Assembly: GCA_934096405.1 (NCBI GenBank)
Contig: CAKOLW010000006.1
Coordinates: 1-55,807, forward strand
Direction of reading: 5' to 3'
Source of the DNA: an uncultured Bacilli bacterium
GTDB taxonomy: Bacteria > Bacillota_I > Bacilli_A > RF39 > UBA660
DNA: 55,807 bases
The notes under the pieces are model-generated. The model was not told the DNA's origin and searched no databases. It worked only from the letters and a program-made list of their open reading frames with translations. A program made the translations under genes and the position numbers. This document shows, piece after piece, positions 33,226 to 42,344 of this stretch. Each line of letters starts with the position of its first letter. The first letter of the stretch is position 1.

Positions 33226-34536
33226 ATGAAATATCATTTTATTGGAATAAAAGGTTCTGGCATGAGCGCGCTCGCTACAATTATGAAAGAGTTAGGTTAT
33301 AATGTACAAGGTAGCGATGTTGATAAATACTTTTTTACACAAGTAGAACTAGAAAAACATAACATAAAATTATTAACCTTTAATAAAGAAAACATAAAAG
33401 ATAATATGATAATAATAAGAGGTACAACATTTAATGAAACAAACAATGAAGAAGTAAAAAAAGCAAAAGAGTTAAATTTAGAAATGTATACTTATAACGA
33501 AATGGTTGGAAAATTAACAAATAAGTTTAAAACAATATGCATCTGTGGATGTCACGGAAAAACAACAACATCAGCAATGCTATCACATGTACTAAGTAAT
33601 ACAGTTCATACTAACTACTTAATAGGAGATGGAACAGGTTTTGCAAATAAAAATAATGATTATTTTGTACTTGAATCTTGTGAATATCAAAGACATTTTT
33701 TAAGTTATAATCCGTACTATGTAATAATAACAAATATAGATTTAGACCATGTAGATTACTTTAAAGATATAAATGATGTAATAGATGCATATCAAGAATT
33801 TTCTAATAAAAGTCAAAAATTTGTATTAGCGTGTGGAGATAATGAAAATACAAAAAAATTAAAACTAAATAAAGAAATAATATATTATGGAATAAATGAA
33901 GACAATGATATACGAGCAACTAATATTAAATATAAAGAAACAGGAATAAGTTTTGATGCTTTAATAAAAAATAAATATATAGATAGTTTTGACCTACCAA
34001 TATTTGGTAAACATAATTTACTAAATACTCTCGCAGTTATAGGAATTTGTTATTTTGAAAAAGTAAATATAGAAGAAATAAAAAAATATCTATCAAACTT
34101 TAAAAGTGCTAAAAGAAGATTTAATATAACTAATATAAATGAATCTGTAATAATAGATGATTACGCACATCATCCTAATGAAGTAAAAGCAACAATTAAC
34201 GCAGTAAAACAAAAATATCCAAATAAAAAAATAATAGTAATATTTGAACCACATACCTATAGTAGAACAAAAAAATTTAAAAATGAATTTATAAAAATAT
34301 TTAACGAAGTATATGAATCTTATATAATGGACATACATGGTGCTAGAGAAAATAAAGAAGACTTTAAAAATATAACATCTGATATAATAATAAATAAACT
34401 CAAAAATGGACATCACATAAATATAGATGAGGCTTATAAACTAAGTAAATATGAAGACTCTGTATTTCTATTCATGAGTCCTAATGATATCTCAAAACTA
34501 GAAGAAGACTTAAAAAAGTTGCTCATACTTAATTGA
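33226..34536 (+). CDS. murC: UDP-N-acetylmuramate--L-alanine ligase
   Basis: 436 aa, three-domain Mur ligase. The N-terminal Rossmann motif HFIGIKGSGMSALATIM is specific to MurC/Mpl. The P-loop GCHGKTTTSAML is near residue 107, and IDDYAHHPNEV in the C-terminal domain is also typical. It attaches L-Ala to UDP-MurNAc in the cytoplasm. It stands outside a dcw cluster, alone with its own promoter. Presence of murC and uppP shows a peptidoglycan-making organism. Confidence 0.94.
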   Translation: MKYHFIGIKGSGMSALATIMKELGYNVQGSDVDKYFFTQVELEKHNIKLLTFNKENIKDNMIIIRGTTFNETNNEEVKKAKELNLEMYTYNEMVGKLTNKFKTICICGCHGKTTTSAMLSHVLSNTVHTNYLIGDGTGFANKNNDYFVLESCEYQRHFLSYNPYYVIITNIDLDHVDYFKDINDVIDAYQEFSNKSQKFVLACGDNENTKKLKLNKEIIYYGINEDNDIRATNIKYKETGISFDALIKNKYIDSFDLPIFGKHNLLNTLAVIGICYFEKVNIEEIKKYLSNFKSAKRRFNITNINESVIIDDYAHHPNEVKATINAVKQKYPNKKIIVIFEPHTYSRTKKFKNEFIKIFNEVYESYIMDIHGARENKEDFKNITSDIIINKLKNGHHINIDEAYKLSKYEDSVFLFMSPNDISKLEEDLKKLLILN

Positions 34537-34586
34537 CTTATACAATAATTTTTTGTAAAATTAAGTTAGAATAAGAGGAGGATATA

Positions 34587-35234
34587 ATGAATAGAGAAAA
34601 AATATTAAATTCTAATATTATATTAAGTTTATTAATACTTTTAATGGGAGTAATAATAATGATTTTTAAATCATTTGGATTAATTGATTTAAAGCTATAT
34701 GGATCAGTATTATTCTTTATATTAGCATTTATAAGTGTAGTATCATATTTTAGTAAAAGAAAAGATGGAGATTATGAAATTTTATTTCAAGCTTTAATAA
34801 GTGTTATAACTGCAACGTTTATAATTGTATGTAAAAATGAATCTATTAGTCATACTTTAGGTATAGGATTAGCTATATTTAATATATTAGAAATTATAAA
34901 TAGAATAATAGTTATAATTAAATTAAAAAATAATGATAATCTATCTTGGATTATTAAATTCATTACAACATTTGCTATATTTGTATTAGGGATATTAACA
35001 TCAATTAATTTATTTAAAGAAATAACAGTACCCACAATGATGTTAGCATATTACTTTATAACTTTTGGTTTTATATTCTCATTAGAAAACTTTATAATTA
35101 GTTTTGCTTCTGATAAGAAAATAAGAGAATTATTATCTAAACTATTAGAAGATGAAGAACATAAAAAATTAGAAGAAATAAAAGAAAAAAGAATGAGACA
35201 AATAAAAAATGTTAAAAAGAGTACACAAAAATAA
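34587..35234 (+). CDS. DUF308/HdeD-like membrane protein
   Basis: 215 aa with about six hydrophobic helices in three hairpins (residues 10-30, 38-55, 65-85, 90-108, 125-142, 150-175) and a charged coiled-coil tail. The hairpin repeats resemble DUF308/HdeD proteins. GAGGAGG ribosome site. No catalytic residues visible. It ends just before the promoter of the secretion locus. Confidence 0.55.
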   Translation: MNREKILNSNIILSLLILLMGVIIMIFKSFGLIDLKLYGSVLFFILAFISVVSYFSKRKDGDYEILFQALISVITATFIIVCKNESISHTLGIGLAIFNILEIINRIIVIIKLKNNDNLSWIIKFITTFAIFVLGILTSINLFKEITVPTMMLAYYFITFGFIFSLENFIISFASDKKIRELLSKLLEDEEHKKLEEIKEKRMRQIKNVKKSTQK

Positions 35235-35241
35235 TAAATTA

Positions 35242-35270
35242 TTGATAATGATTAAAAATTAAGGTATAAT
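35242..35270 (+). promoter_or_regulatory. Promoter of the type IV secretion locus
   Basis: -35 TTGATA (35242-35247), 17-base spacer, -10 TATAAT (35265-35270), 29 bases before the first gene. Marks the start of the locus. Confidence 0.75.
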
Positions 35271-35299
35271 AAAAAAGAAATAGTAAGGAGGAGAATAAA

Positions 35300-35569
35300 A
35301 TGAAAGAAGCGACAGGTGAATTAAACATGACAGTTATCACAGTTATTGCAATAGCAGCAGTAGCAGCACTATTCTATGCATTTGTATGGCCTATGATTCA
35401 AAGAACTATTGTACAACAAACATGTAATACTTATGGGGAAGGTTATACTGCAGAAAAGTCTACAGATACAACTAAATGTAATAGTGCAAGTGACAAAACT
35501 AGCTGTTGGATATGTAAATGTGATTCTAATAAAGGGTGTACTGGAAAAGATTTAGTGGTTCAAGATTAA
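35300..35569 (+). CDS. Prepilin-like small membrane protein, 89 aa
   Basis: A short charged N-terminus (MKEATGELN) followed by one hydrophobic helix (about 10-32: MTVITVIAIAAVAALFYAF) and a small Cys-rich outer domain (CNTYGE, TSCWICKCDSNKGC). The helix-at-the-start layout with a Glu before it resembles type IVb (Flp/TadE) or class III prepilins, but no canonical peptidase site is certain. First gene of the secretion locus. GGAGGAG ribosome site. Confidence 0.6.
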   Translation: MKEATGELNMTVITVIAIAAVAALFYAFVWPMIQRTIVQQTCNTYGEGYTAEKSTDTTKCNSASDKTSCWICKCDSNKGCTGKDLVVQD

Positions 35570-35600
35570 TAATTAAATAGATTAAAAAGGAGTATTGTAA

Positions 35601-36077
35601 ATGAGAGAGTCAATAGGTGGAACATGGTTATTAGGCTTTGTAGTACTATTTATAGTACTCTTTTCTGCTTATTTAGCCTATTCAATAAATTATACAAAAG
35701 CATTTAAAACTAAAAACTTTATAATCAACACAATAGAAGAAAATGAAGGATTTAGTGATTACAGTGGAAGTGGTATAGCTAATGAAACCGATGAAAATTT
35801 AAGAAAAAGAAATGATACTGAAAGTAAAATCTACTATTATCTAAAGAATATTGGTTATGCTACACAAACTATAGATAAATCTAAATGTTCAGATGAAGAT
35901 GATTATAAAGAAGGCGGCTATTGTGTAAGAACAATTTCAACTAGTAGTGGTGGAATTTATTATAAAGTTACTACTTTTATTAATATAGAAATACCTTTAA
36001 TATGGCAAACATTTACAATTCCTATTAAAGGTGAAACTAAAGTAATATATAATGCCAACAATAATAGTAATAAGTAA
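35601..36077 (+). CDS. TadE/TadF-like prepilin protein, 158 aa
   Basis: N-terminal MRESIGGTW then one hydrophobic helix (about 9-28) and a beta-rich domain ending in IPLIWQTFTIPIKGETKVIY, a pattern seen in minor pilins of the Tad type. One Cys pair (KCSDED, GYCVR) could form a disulfide. It lies between the first prepilin-like gene and the CpaE-like ATPase gene. Confidence 0.6.
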   Translation: MRESIGGTWLLGFVVLFIVLFSAYLAYSINYTKAFKTKNFIINTIEENEGFSDYSGSGIANETDENLRKRNDTESKIYYYLKNIGYATQTIDKSKCSDEDDYKEGGYCVRTISTSSGGIYYKVTTFINIEIPLIWQTFTIPIKGETKVIYNANNNSNK

Positions 36078-36094
36078 ATACGGGAGGTAAAACA

Positions 36095-37078
36095 ATGAAT
36101 GTAATTATTGCAAATAAATATAAAGATATGTTATTAAGCATGGATATACCTGTAATTAAATCTATGGAGGGTGTATTTGATGTTAATGATATAATAGAAA
36201 ATTTTAGTAATTTTTACTTTGATAGAATGATATTAGACATAACTGCTATTAAAGATTATCATAATTTAGATAACTTACAAAAGTTAAGTATTAATTTAGA
36301 TATGAATAAGATTATTCTAGTATTAGATGATAGTGGAGAAAGCTCTAGTAGTGCTTATTTATCTAAATTAATATCTATGGGAATATATAATTTTACAAGA
36401 AATATAGATGGTATAAATTATCTATTACAAAATCCTAATTCATATCGTGATGTAGCGCATATTCATAATATGAATTTAGAAGGTAGCTATGATGATGAGG
36501 GTACAGGTTCTAATCAAAGAATAATTGGTATAAAAAGTCTAACTGATGGAGCAGGTGCTACTACTATGGTTTACATGATAAAAAAGAATTTAGAGAACAA
36601 CTATAGTGTTTGTGCTTTAGAAGTGGATAAAAGAGACTTTTCATACTTTGATGACAAAGATATGATAAGTACTACAAGTATGGATTTACCAAAAGAATTA
36701 ATGAAAAGAAGAGACTATGATGTAGTACTATTAGATTTAAATAACTATAGTGATCCTGATATTTGTAATAATGTTTTATGTTTAGTTGAACCTTCAATAC
36801 TAAAATTAAATAAAATGTTAAAAAGAGATAGAAGAATATTTGAAAAATATTCTAATAATAAAATTGTTTTAAATCAAAGTTATATTTCCAATACTGACTT
36901 AGCTGATTTTGAATATGAAGCTAAATGTAAAGTATATGCAAATATACCTAGTTTAAATGATAGAGAAACAAATCATGTAGAAATTAATAATTTATTAAGT
37001 AAACTTGGATTTACTAAACAAGTTAATTCAGTTAGTACTGAATCAACTAAAGATAAATTATTAAGTATATTTAAGTAG
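36095..37078 (+). CDS. CpaE/TadZ-like MinD-family ATPase
   Basis: 327 aa. An N-terminal receiver-like domain without a clear phospho-Asp (residues 1-115), then a MinD/ParA-type domain. The P-loop is atypical: IKSLTDGAGATT at 146-157, with Ala155 where a Walker Lys is normally found. This GxGATT form occurs in CpaE/TadZ proteins. DYDVVLLDLNNYSD is the switch-II-like strand. CpaE/TadZ localises Tad pilus machines at the membrane. Finding it in a VirB-type locus is unusual. Confidence 0.72.
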   Translation: MNVIIANKYKDMLLSMDIPVIKSMEGVFDVNDIIENFSNFYFDRMILDITAIKDYHNLDNLQKLSINLDMNKIILVLDDSGESSSSAYLSKLISMGIYNFTRNIDGINYLLQNPNSYRDVAHIHNMNLEGSYDDEGTGSNQRIIGIKSLTDGAGATTMVYMIKKNLENNYSVCALEVDKRDFSYFDDKDMISTTSMDLPKELMKRRDYDVVLLDLNNYSDPDICNNVLCLVEPSILKLNKMLKRDRRIFEKYSNNKIVLNQSYISNTDLADFEYEAKCKVYANIPSLNDRETNHVEINNLLSKLGFTKQVNSVSTESTKDKLLSIFK

Positions 37079-37086
37079 GAGGTTTT

Positions 37087-37452
37087 ATGAAGTTTTTAAG
37101 CGATATATTATTATTGGGTGCTGAAGGAGTTTGTGGCAAATTTAATCAAGTATTTTATATTTGTGGAATTATTTTGCAAGTAATCTACATTGCTACTCCA
37201 ATTTTATTGATAGTAACTGGAATGATTACATTCTTAAAAGTAGTTGGAAAAAGTGATGATAAGGACATGAAAAGCGCACAAAAAGTATTAACTAATAAAA
37301 TAATAGCGGCAGTAGCAGTATTCTTAATGGTAACATTAACTAAAATGGTTATTAGTTTAGTAGCTACAGATGGATGGATAAAATGTGCAGATTGTATGTT
37401 TAATCCTTCACAAAGCAAGTGTGGTATTGAAAAAATACCAACAGGAGAATAA
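37087..37452 (+). CDS. VirB2-like two-helix protein, module 1 (free-standing)
   Basis: 121 aa: helix 1 (about 22-48), cytoplasmic loop GKSDDKDMKSAQKVLTNKI, helix 2 (about 70-92), then a short Cys tail (CADCMFNPSQSKC). This two-helix, TrbC/VirB2-like layout recurs at 38881 and at the C-termini of the proteins at 37455, 40919 and 42345. VirB2 proteins form the type IV pilus filament or channel. AGGAGG ribosome site, 8-base gap to the upstream gene. Confidence 0.72.
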   Translation: MKFLSDILLLGAEGVCGKFNQVFYICGIILQVIYIATPILLIVTGMITFLKVVGKSDDKDMKSAQKVLTNKIIAAVAVFLMVTLTKMVISLVATDGWIKCADCMFNPSQSKCGIEKIPTGE

Positions 37453-37454
37453 AA

Positions 37455-38792
37455 ATGAAATATTTTAAAAGTATAATATTAATTATTTTTGTTTCTTTAA
37501 TGTTTGTGAAAGGCTATGAAGCAGCAAGTAAACCAAAGATTACATGTTATTATGATGATTTTATAATTACTGATAATACTACAAATCCTGCTACTAATGA
37601 TAGGATTGAAGGCGGAGTTGAAGTAGAAGTATATAAAAAGAAAGTAGTATTCAAAAATAAAAATGATGGTACTGATATATATATTAAAGATTCAGTTACT
37701 CAAGGCACAATTGCGGATTGGATAAAAGAAAATTTTAAGAATGATGATGGTAACTGGGAATGTCCATATTTATATTTTGGAATTAACTCACAAGCTGCAC
37801 AACTTGCTTATAACAAGAGCGTAAATATAGTTACCTCATACACTTATAATGGAAATTTAGCAGGTGCCGTAGGAACAATGTATCAAAATATTCCTAATGA
37901 TAAAAAAGAAAGTGTTAAACAATCAACTAATAATGAAAAAACAGAAAGTAATAGTTCAAGTAACACAAATGATAATAAATCAGAAAACAATAATTCAAGC
38001 ACAACAAATAATCCTAATGATAATTCAAGCAGTACAAATGATACTATTATACATAATTGCATAAAAGGATCATATTATCGTTATTATTATAAAAATGGTT
38101 CTTATAAAGGAATGAAATTTCCTGGCGATTTATCTTTTAATTTTGTAAAATATTTGAGTGGTGACTTAATACTTCAAGTAAATTATAATGGAACAGTTTA
38201 TAGTAGTAATAAATTAACTTCGCATTCTCAATTAATTTCACCAGCATTACAAGTTGATTCTTTTACTTTTGATTTAGGAAATTTGAATTATTTTAATGAA
38301 TGCCCTGACCCTAGTGATTTATATTTTTGCTATTCAAAATCATCTAATAATTACATGATTACATTAGATAAAACACAATGTTCTGAATCTGATAGTGCTG
38401 TTCAAATGGTGAGTAAAGAAGTTGCAGATGGTAGTGATTCGTCAGGAACTAAAGATAGAAAAACATCAGCAGGCGGCTGGTGTAGAGAATTAATAGGCCT
38501 ATGGACATTATTAGGATATATTAAAAATATTGCTTATATTTTTGTGCCAGTATTGCTAATTATTATGGGTTCTGTAACTTTATTGAAAGCAATTATAAGT
38601 CAAAAAGAAGACGCTCTAAAAACAGCACAAAAACAATTAACCAATAAAATAATAGCCGCAGTAGCAGTGTTTCTAGTAGTAACTGTAGTTAATATTGCTA
38701 TTGGTATTGTTGGAGATGAAGGATGGAAAGATTGTGCAGCATGTTTTATAAAGCCAACGTCTTCTGAATGTAAAATTAGTAGAAGTAGTTAA
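37455..38792 (+). CDS. Secreted ectodomain fused to VirB2-like module 2
   Basis: 445 aa. A signal peptide (about 1-23), ectodomain part one (ITCYYDDF... to CPYLYF), a Ser/Asn-rich low-complexity linker (about 150-195), ectodomain part two ending CPDPSDLYFCYSKSSN and a later Cys. A C-terminal VirB2-like two-helix module follows (about 350-440: KNIAYIFVPVLLIIMGSVTL, KTAQKQLTNKIIAAVAVF) and ends in CAACFIKPTSSEC. This suggests a pilin-like subunit carrying a large surface domain. Starts 2 bases after the free-standing module. Confidence 0.75.
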   Translation: MKYFKSIILIIFVSLMFVKGYEAASKPKITCYYDDFIITDNTTNPATNDRIEGGVEVEVYKKKVVFKNKNDGTDIYIKDSVTQGTIADWIKENFKNDDGNWECPYLYFGINSQAAQLAYNKSVNIVTSYTYNGNLAGAVGTMYQNIPNDKKESVKQSTNNEKTESNSSSNTNDNKSENNNSSTTNNPNDNSSSTNDTIIHNCIKGSYYRYYYKNGSYKGMKFPGDLSFNFVKYLSGDLILQVNYNGTVYSSNKLTSHSQLISPALQVDSFTFDLGNLNYFNECPDPSDLYFCYSKSSNNYMITLDKTQCSESDSAVQMVSKEVADGSDSSGTKDRKTSAGGWCRELIGLWTLLGYIKNIAYIFVPVLLIIMGSVTLLKAIISQKEDALKTAQKQLTNKIIAAVAVFLVVTVVNIAIGIVGDEGWKDCAACFIKPTSSECKISRSS

Positions 38793-38824
38793 TGACAAAA
38801 ACATGACAAAGAAATTTATACTTG

Positions 38825-38853
38825 TTGACAATATAAAAAAAATATAATAGAAT
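38825..38853 (+). promoter_or_regulatory. Internal promoter of the secretion locus
   Basis: -35 TTGACA (38825-38830), 17-base spacer, -10 TAGAAT (38848-38853), 27 bases before the ATG at 38881, which has AGAAGGAGAG. Confidence 0.65.
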
Positions 38854-38880
38854 TAAAACATAGAGAAGGAGAGAAAAATT

Positions 38881-39273
38881 ATGAATTTAATTTATTTATT
38901 AGCAGATGATATTAACATATGTACAGGTTTAGCACCAGTATGGACAATCTTTGGTTATATAATTATAGGTATTGAAATTGTAGTACCATTATTATTAATT
39001 ATTACTGGTATGTTAACAATGGCAAAAGCAGTAATGGAAAAGGACGAAAAGAAAGTAAAAGAAGCACAAAAAACTTTAATAAACAAAGTTATTTCTGCAG
39101 TAATTTGTTTCTTAGTAATTGCTTTAACAAAGATGATTGTAAATCTAGTTACTAAAGATAATAACTGGACAAGTTGTGCAAAATGTGTATTTGATGTTAA
39201 TGGTGATGGATGTGGTATATTTGGTGATAGTCCAAAACCAAATATTCCAAGTGGATATTTCAAAATAGATTAA
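38881..39273 (+). CDS. VirB2-like two-helix protein, module 3 (free-standing)
   Basis: 130 aa. Helix 1 (about 20-48: IFGYIIIGIEIVVPLLLIIT), loop EKDEKKVKEAQKTLINKV, helix 2 (about 68-90), and a tail with CAKCVFDVNGDGCG. Clearly paralogous to module 1, in which the same KxAQKxLxNKxI segment joins the helices. It has its own promoter and terminator, as a structural subunit needed in quantity might. Confidence 0.72.
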   Translation: MNLIYLLADDINICTGLAPVWTIFGYIIIGIEIVVPLLLIITGMLTMAKAVMEKDEKKVKEAQKTLINKVISAVICFLVIALTKMIVNLVTKDNNWTSCAKCVFDVNGDGCGIFGDSPKPNIPSGYFKID

Positions 39274-39280
39274 ACAAAAG

Positions 39281-39307
39281 ACTAAAGAAAAATCTTTAGT
39301 TTTTTTG
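39281..39307 (+). terminator. Intrinsic terminator
   Basis: ACTAAAGA / TCTTTAGT, 8 bp, then seven T. The next promoter starts immediately (39308). Confidence 0.85.
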
Positions 39308-39336
39308 TTGACAATTAAATTTGTTTGCGGTATTAT
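39308..39336 (+). promoter_or_regulatory. Promoter of the decayed regulatory genes
   Basis: -35 TTGACA (39308-39313), 17-base spacer, -10 TATTAT (39331-39336). It abuts the T-run of the preceding terminator and still looks intact although its genes are broken. Confidence 0.7.
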
Positions 39337-39361
39337 ACAATACCAAGAGTGGGGGATTTAA

Positions 39362-39458
39362 TTGAAAAAAAAGTGAAAAAGTAGAAATAAAAATTTATGA
39401 ATTACTAGGTGTAAATTATTTTAAAAAATTAGTATTTAAACTTGAAAAATTAATTTAG
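39362..39458 (+). pseudogene. Gene fragment
   Basis: A short start (MKKK) runs into a stop. In another frame VEIKIYELLGVNYFKKLVF then KLEKLI reads to a TAG at 39456. Only about 30 codons of the original gene remain. I recall similar N-termini in unidentified membrane proteins of Bacillota, but cannot name it. Confidence 0.5.
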
Positions 39459-39729
39459 GTAAAAAAATAAAAGAAGCTAGAAAATCCATTAATTATACAC
39501 AAGAAAAGATTATACTAGCATTTCATCAATTGAAAATTTAAAAGAACTTGACACGATTACTGAAAAACTACAAGTAGATAAAAGAAAATTATTAGAAGAG
39601 GTTACGATATTAAAACAAATTTTAGAAGGAAATTTAGATAAAATGGTTAGACTAGATGACAATATTCAAAATATAAACATAATTATGAATAAAGTATTAT
39701 ATGATGAAAATCCAGAAAGAAAAAAATAA
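39452..39729 (+). pseudogene. Decayed XRE-family (Cro/CI) regulator
   Basis: The frame at 39452 reads NLGKKIKEARKSINYTQEK, the start of an XRE helix-turn-helix, then runs into a stop. A different frame from 39514 continues TSISSIENLKELDTITEKL and on to a TAA at 39727. The middle of the HTH is missing and the halves are out of frame. The original N-terminus is also lost. XRE regulators of this sort often control mobile elements. Confidence 0.75.
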
Positions 39730-39755
39730 CAGGTTAAGTTTAAAAAGGTGAGAAA

Positions 39756-40732
39756 ATGAAAAATCTTGAAAAATATTGTAATTCAATAATAGAAGAAGAA
39801 CTAAAAGATAAGTATAAAACAAAAATTAGTTTAAAAGTTAAAAACTAGCCATTTAATAATGCTAATGGCTTTATAGAAACACACTTTAAAGATTCGACTT
39901 ATGAAATTATTATTAATAAAAGAAGATTTACACAATATTCAGAAAAAAGTCAATTACTCTATGTTTATTTAACTATTTTTCATAAATTAGAGCATATTAA
40001 AACTTTTGAAAAAAATAAAGAAAAAGGTTATTTTGATACAGAACACTTTATTTCTTTACTAGAATATATTAATTATCAATATGAACTTAATCAACCCTAT
40101 AATAAAATCAATTTAAATGCCTTGAAGAGAATGTTATTAATTCATTAAATTTAATAAATGATAGTTTGGAAATAACTTATGACCGAAATCGACTGCCAGT
40201 AAGTAAATTACTTTATTATTTAACAAATGCTGGTGCACATATAAAAAAATACCCAAAAGCATTAAATGATTATCCAGGATTAAATTAAATTTACAATAAT
40301 GAAGGAAAACTTAAAAGTATTGAAGAATTATTTAGAAGTAGAAATGATAAAAATAAAAAATTAGTCGATAAAATAATTTGTAGTATAATAAATGAAAAAA
40401 ATATTATATTTAATGAAAGTTTTATAAACTATTTAAGAAGTATAATTATTGAGTATAACATGATGACTATTAAGTTTTATGATAACATAGAGTTATGTAA
40501 AGTTTTCATTACCAATGAAAAATATTTATATGATAAATATAATAAAAATCATGAAACCAAATTAAATGTATCTGGAGTAATTATTGAAAACACAGAAACT
40601 GAAAAGTATTTAAAAGAATTATTAAACAAAACGAATAAAAAGGAACGATATTTACAACTCTGTGCATTAAAAGAAAGACTAGAAGAAAGTTTAGAAACTA
40701 AAGAAGAAAAAAATTTAAGAAAAACAAAATAA
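39756..40732 (+). pseudogene. Decayed gene with metallopeptidase-like HxLEH segment
   Basis: The start at 39756 has an AAGGTGAG ribosome site. TAG at codon 31 (39846) interrupts it. The same frame then runs to 40146, with TIFHKLEHIKTFEK resembling a degraded HExxH zinc site. After a frameshift, the reading resumes (CLEENVINSLNLINDSLEI), meets TAA at 40286 and continues in frame to 40732. The intact stretch 40460-40732 (90 codons) is only the tail of this gene. An XRE regulator followed by a metallopeptidase recalls the ImmR/ImmA pair of ICEBs1, but this gene is longer than ImmA. Confidence 0.75.
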
Positions 40733-40767
40733 AATTTTTATCATAATTAGATAAATAAAAAACGATT

Positions 40768-40822
40768 AAATAAAAAACTAAGTTCTTTTTGTATATACTA
40801 AATTGGAACTTATTTTTTATTT
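40768..40822 (+). terminator. Intrinsic terminator after the pseudogenes
   Basis: A long A/T-rich stem ending in TAAGTTC / GAACTTA (40779-40785 with 40806-40812), then TTTTTTATTT. Confidence 0.65.
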
Positions 40823-40852
40823 AATAGTACAAAACAAGTCTGCAAAAAGTAC

Positions 40853-40881
40853 TTGAACTTGACTAGGGATTTTGCTAAAAT
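40853..40881 (+). promoter_or_regulatory. Promoter of ectodomain gene 2
   Basis: -35 TTGAAC (40853-40858), 17-base spacer ending TGC, -10 TAAAAT (40876-40881). Same design as the promoter at 42275-42303. Confidence 0.65.
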
Positions 40882-40918
40882 TAGAGTGTAAAAATAAAAG
40901 AAGGAAGATGAAAGTGTG

Positions 40919-42139
40919 ATGAAAAAAATAATACTTATTATATCAATAATGCTAATGAAACTATTAGTTTTAAAAGCTGAGCCTGAAAATTATCAATTTA
41001 GCTGTACATATGATAAATTTGCATTTGACTTTGATGATAATTATAATAATGATAATTTTAAAAAATATAAACTTCAAGTTGATGTTTATAAAGATGAAAT
41101 TAAAATTTTTTTGCAAGATGGAAAATCTAATCCATTATTAAAATCAAGAACATACTTATCAACTTATGGAATAGAAATTGAACGTGGATTTACTGACAAT
41201 GGAATAGTTTTTGAATATCAAAACGATCCAAGTTTATTTTATAGTAATGGCAAACTAACTTGTCCTAGAATAGTTTATGATTTTAATGTGGTAGAAAATA
41301 TGGATATGATTATGCTTCGTTTTGATGATGCCTCAAACATACCTTTGCCTAGAGCCGAATTTAGTGCTACTAAAGGTCCTTGGGGTGGAATAGCAAATGA
41401 AAGTGATATAGATGAAGTAGTAATGGACTGTAAAATTGGTGAGAATGAATATCCCTATTATTATGCCGATATGTCATATGATGAGATTTTTTTTGAAGGT
41501 GGATTATTTCGATTTAACATAATTAAATATAAAAGTGGTAAAATTGAATTTAATGCTCTTTATGCTGACAACTTTCAGCAAACTCTTAAATATGAAAACA
41601 ATCAATCATCATCTTTTAGTATTGATGGAAAATATACAATTAAATTTAAGGACATGAACAATTTAGAAACTTGTCCCAGTCAATCAGATTTATATTTTTG
41701 CCAAACTGACAAAAAGAATTTCATAATTACTCAAGAAACATCCAATTGTAAAGAACCAGAAAAAGCAGCACAATTTGTTGATGAAAAAACAGCCAAAACC
41801 ACACGTTCCGATTTATTTGATTTGATTGACAGTAATATAAGTACAAAACCATCATCATGTGAACAGCTTTTAGGTGGAAAGAATAGCAATTTAATTAAAT
41901 ATTTACAAAGTGCATGGACAATCGTTAAAATAGGAGCAATAATAATAACAATAATAATAATGGCTATTATAGATTTTATGACAGTAATAACAAAAGAAAA
42001 AGATGAGTTAAAAGAATGTCTTAATAAAAATATAAAAAGATTAATTATTGTTATAATAATTTTATTGATGCCAACAATTATAGATTTTATAGGTTCTACT
42101 ATTTTTAATTCAAATAACATACTTTGTGGAATAAAATAA
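40919..42139 (+). CDS. Secreted ectodomain fused to VirB2-like module 4
   Basis: 406 aa from ATG 40919 (a GTG at 40916 is the alternative; the ribosome site AAGGA is somewhat far from either). A signal peptide (about 1-21), an ectodomain with FSCTYDKF, CPRIVYDF and CPSQSDLYFCQTDKKNFII, which align with the 37455 protein. The C-terminal two-helix module follows (SSCEQLLGGKNSNLIKYLQ, KEKDELKECLNKNIKRLI). The module is nearly identical at DNA level to that of the next gene. Confidence 0.78.
   Translation: MKKIILIISIMLMKLLVLKAEPENYQFSCTYDKFAFDFDDNYNNDNFKKYKLQVDVYKDEIKIFLQDGKSNPLLKSRTYLSTYGIEIERGFTDNGIVFEYQNDPSLFYSNGKLTCPRIVYDFNVVENMDMIMLRFDDASNIPLPRAEFSATKGPWGGIANESDIDEVVMDCKIGENEYPYYYADMSYDEIFFEGGLFRFNIIKYKSGKIEFNALYADNFQQTLKYENNQSSSFSIDGKYTIKFKDMNNLETCPSQSDLYFCQTDKKNFIITQETSNCKEPEKAAQFVDEKTAKTTRSDLFDLIDSNISTKPSSCEQLLGGKNSNLIKYLQSAWTIVKIGAIIITIIIMAIIDFMTVITKEKDELKECLNKNIKRLIIVIIILLMPTIIDFIGSTIFNSNNILCGIK
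41924..42090 (+). repeat. Direct repeat, copy 1 (VirB2-like module DNA)
   Basis: A block of about 165 bases, GTTAAAATAGGAGCAATAAT to TTATAGATTTTAT, identical to 43353-43516 apart from one 3-base (ATA) insertion. Lies within the two-helix module coding region. Confidence 0.9.
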
Positions 42140-42274
42140 TTAAAATTATATAAATATTAAAAAATAAAAAAATTATTTGTAATAAAGAATAGCAAACAGA
42201 ACATTGTTTCAAAAGTCCTTGTTTACTATTTAAAGTTATCTATTAACTTTATTTTAGGATTAACTTTTAACTGC

Positions 42275-42303
42275 TTGAATTCCTATGCTTAATTTGGTAA
42301 AAT
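42275..42303 (+). promoter_or_regulatory. Promoter of ectodomain gene 3
   Basis: -35 TTGAAT (42275-42280), 17-base spacer, -10 TAAAAT (42298-42303), 41 bases before the ATG. Confidence 0.6.
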
Positions 42304-42344
42304 ATTATATGTAAAATAATATTGTTTAGATTGGTGGAAAAAAT

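Noticed and set aside
40460..40732. A separate 90-aa gene
   Set aside because: The frame continues upstream without a break back to a TAA at 40286 and has no ribosome site; it is the tail of the pseudogene 39756-40732.
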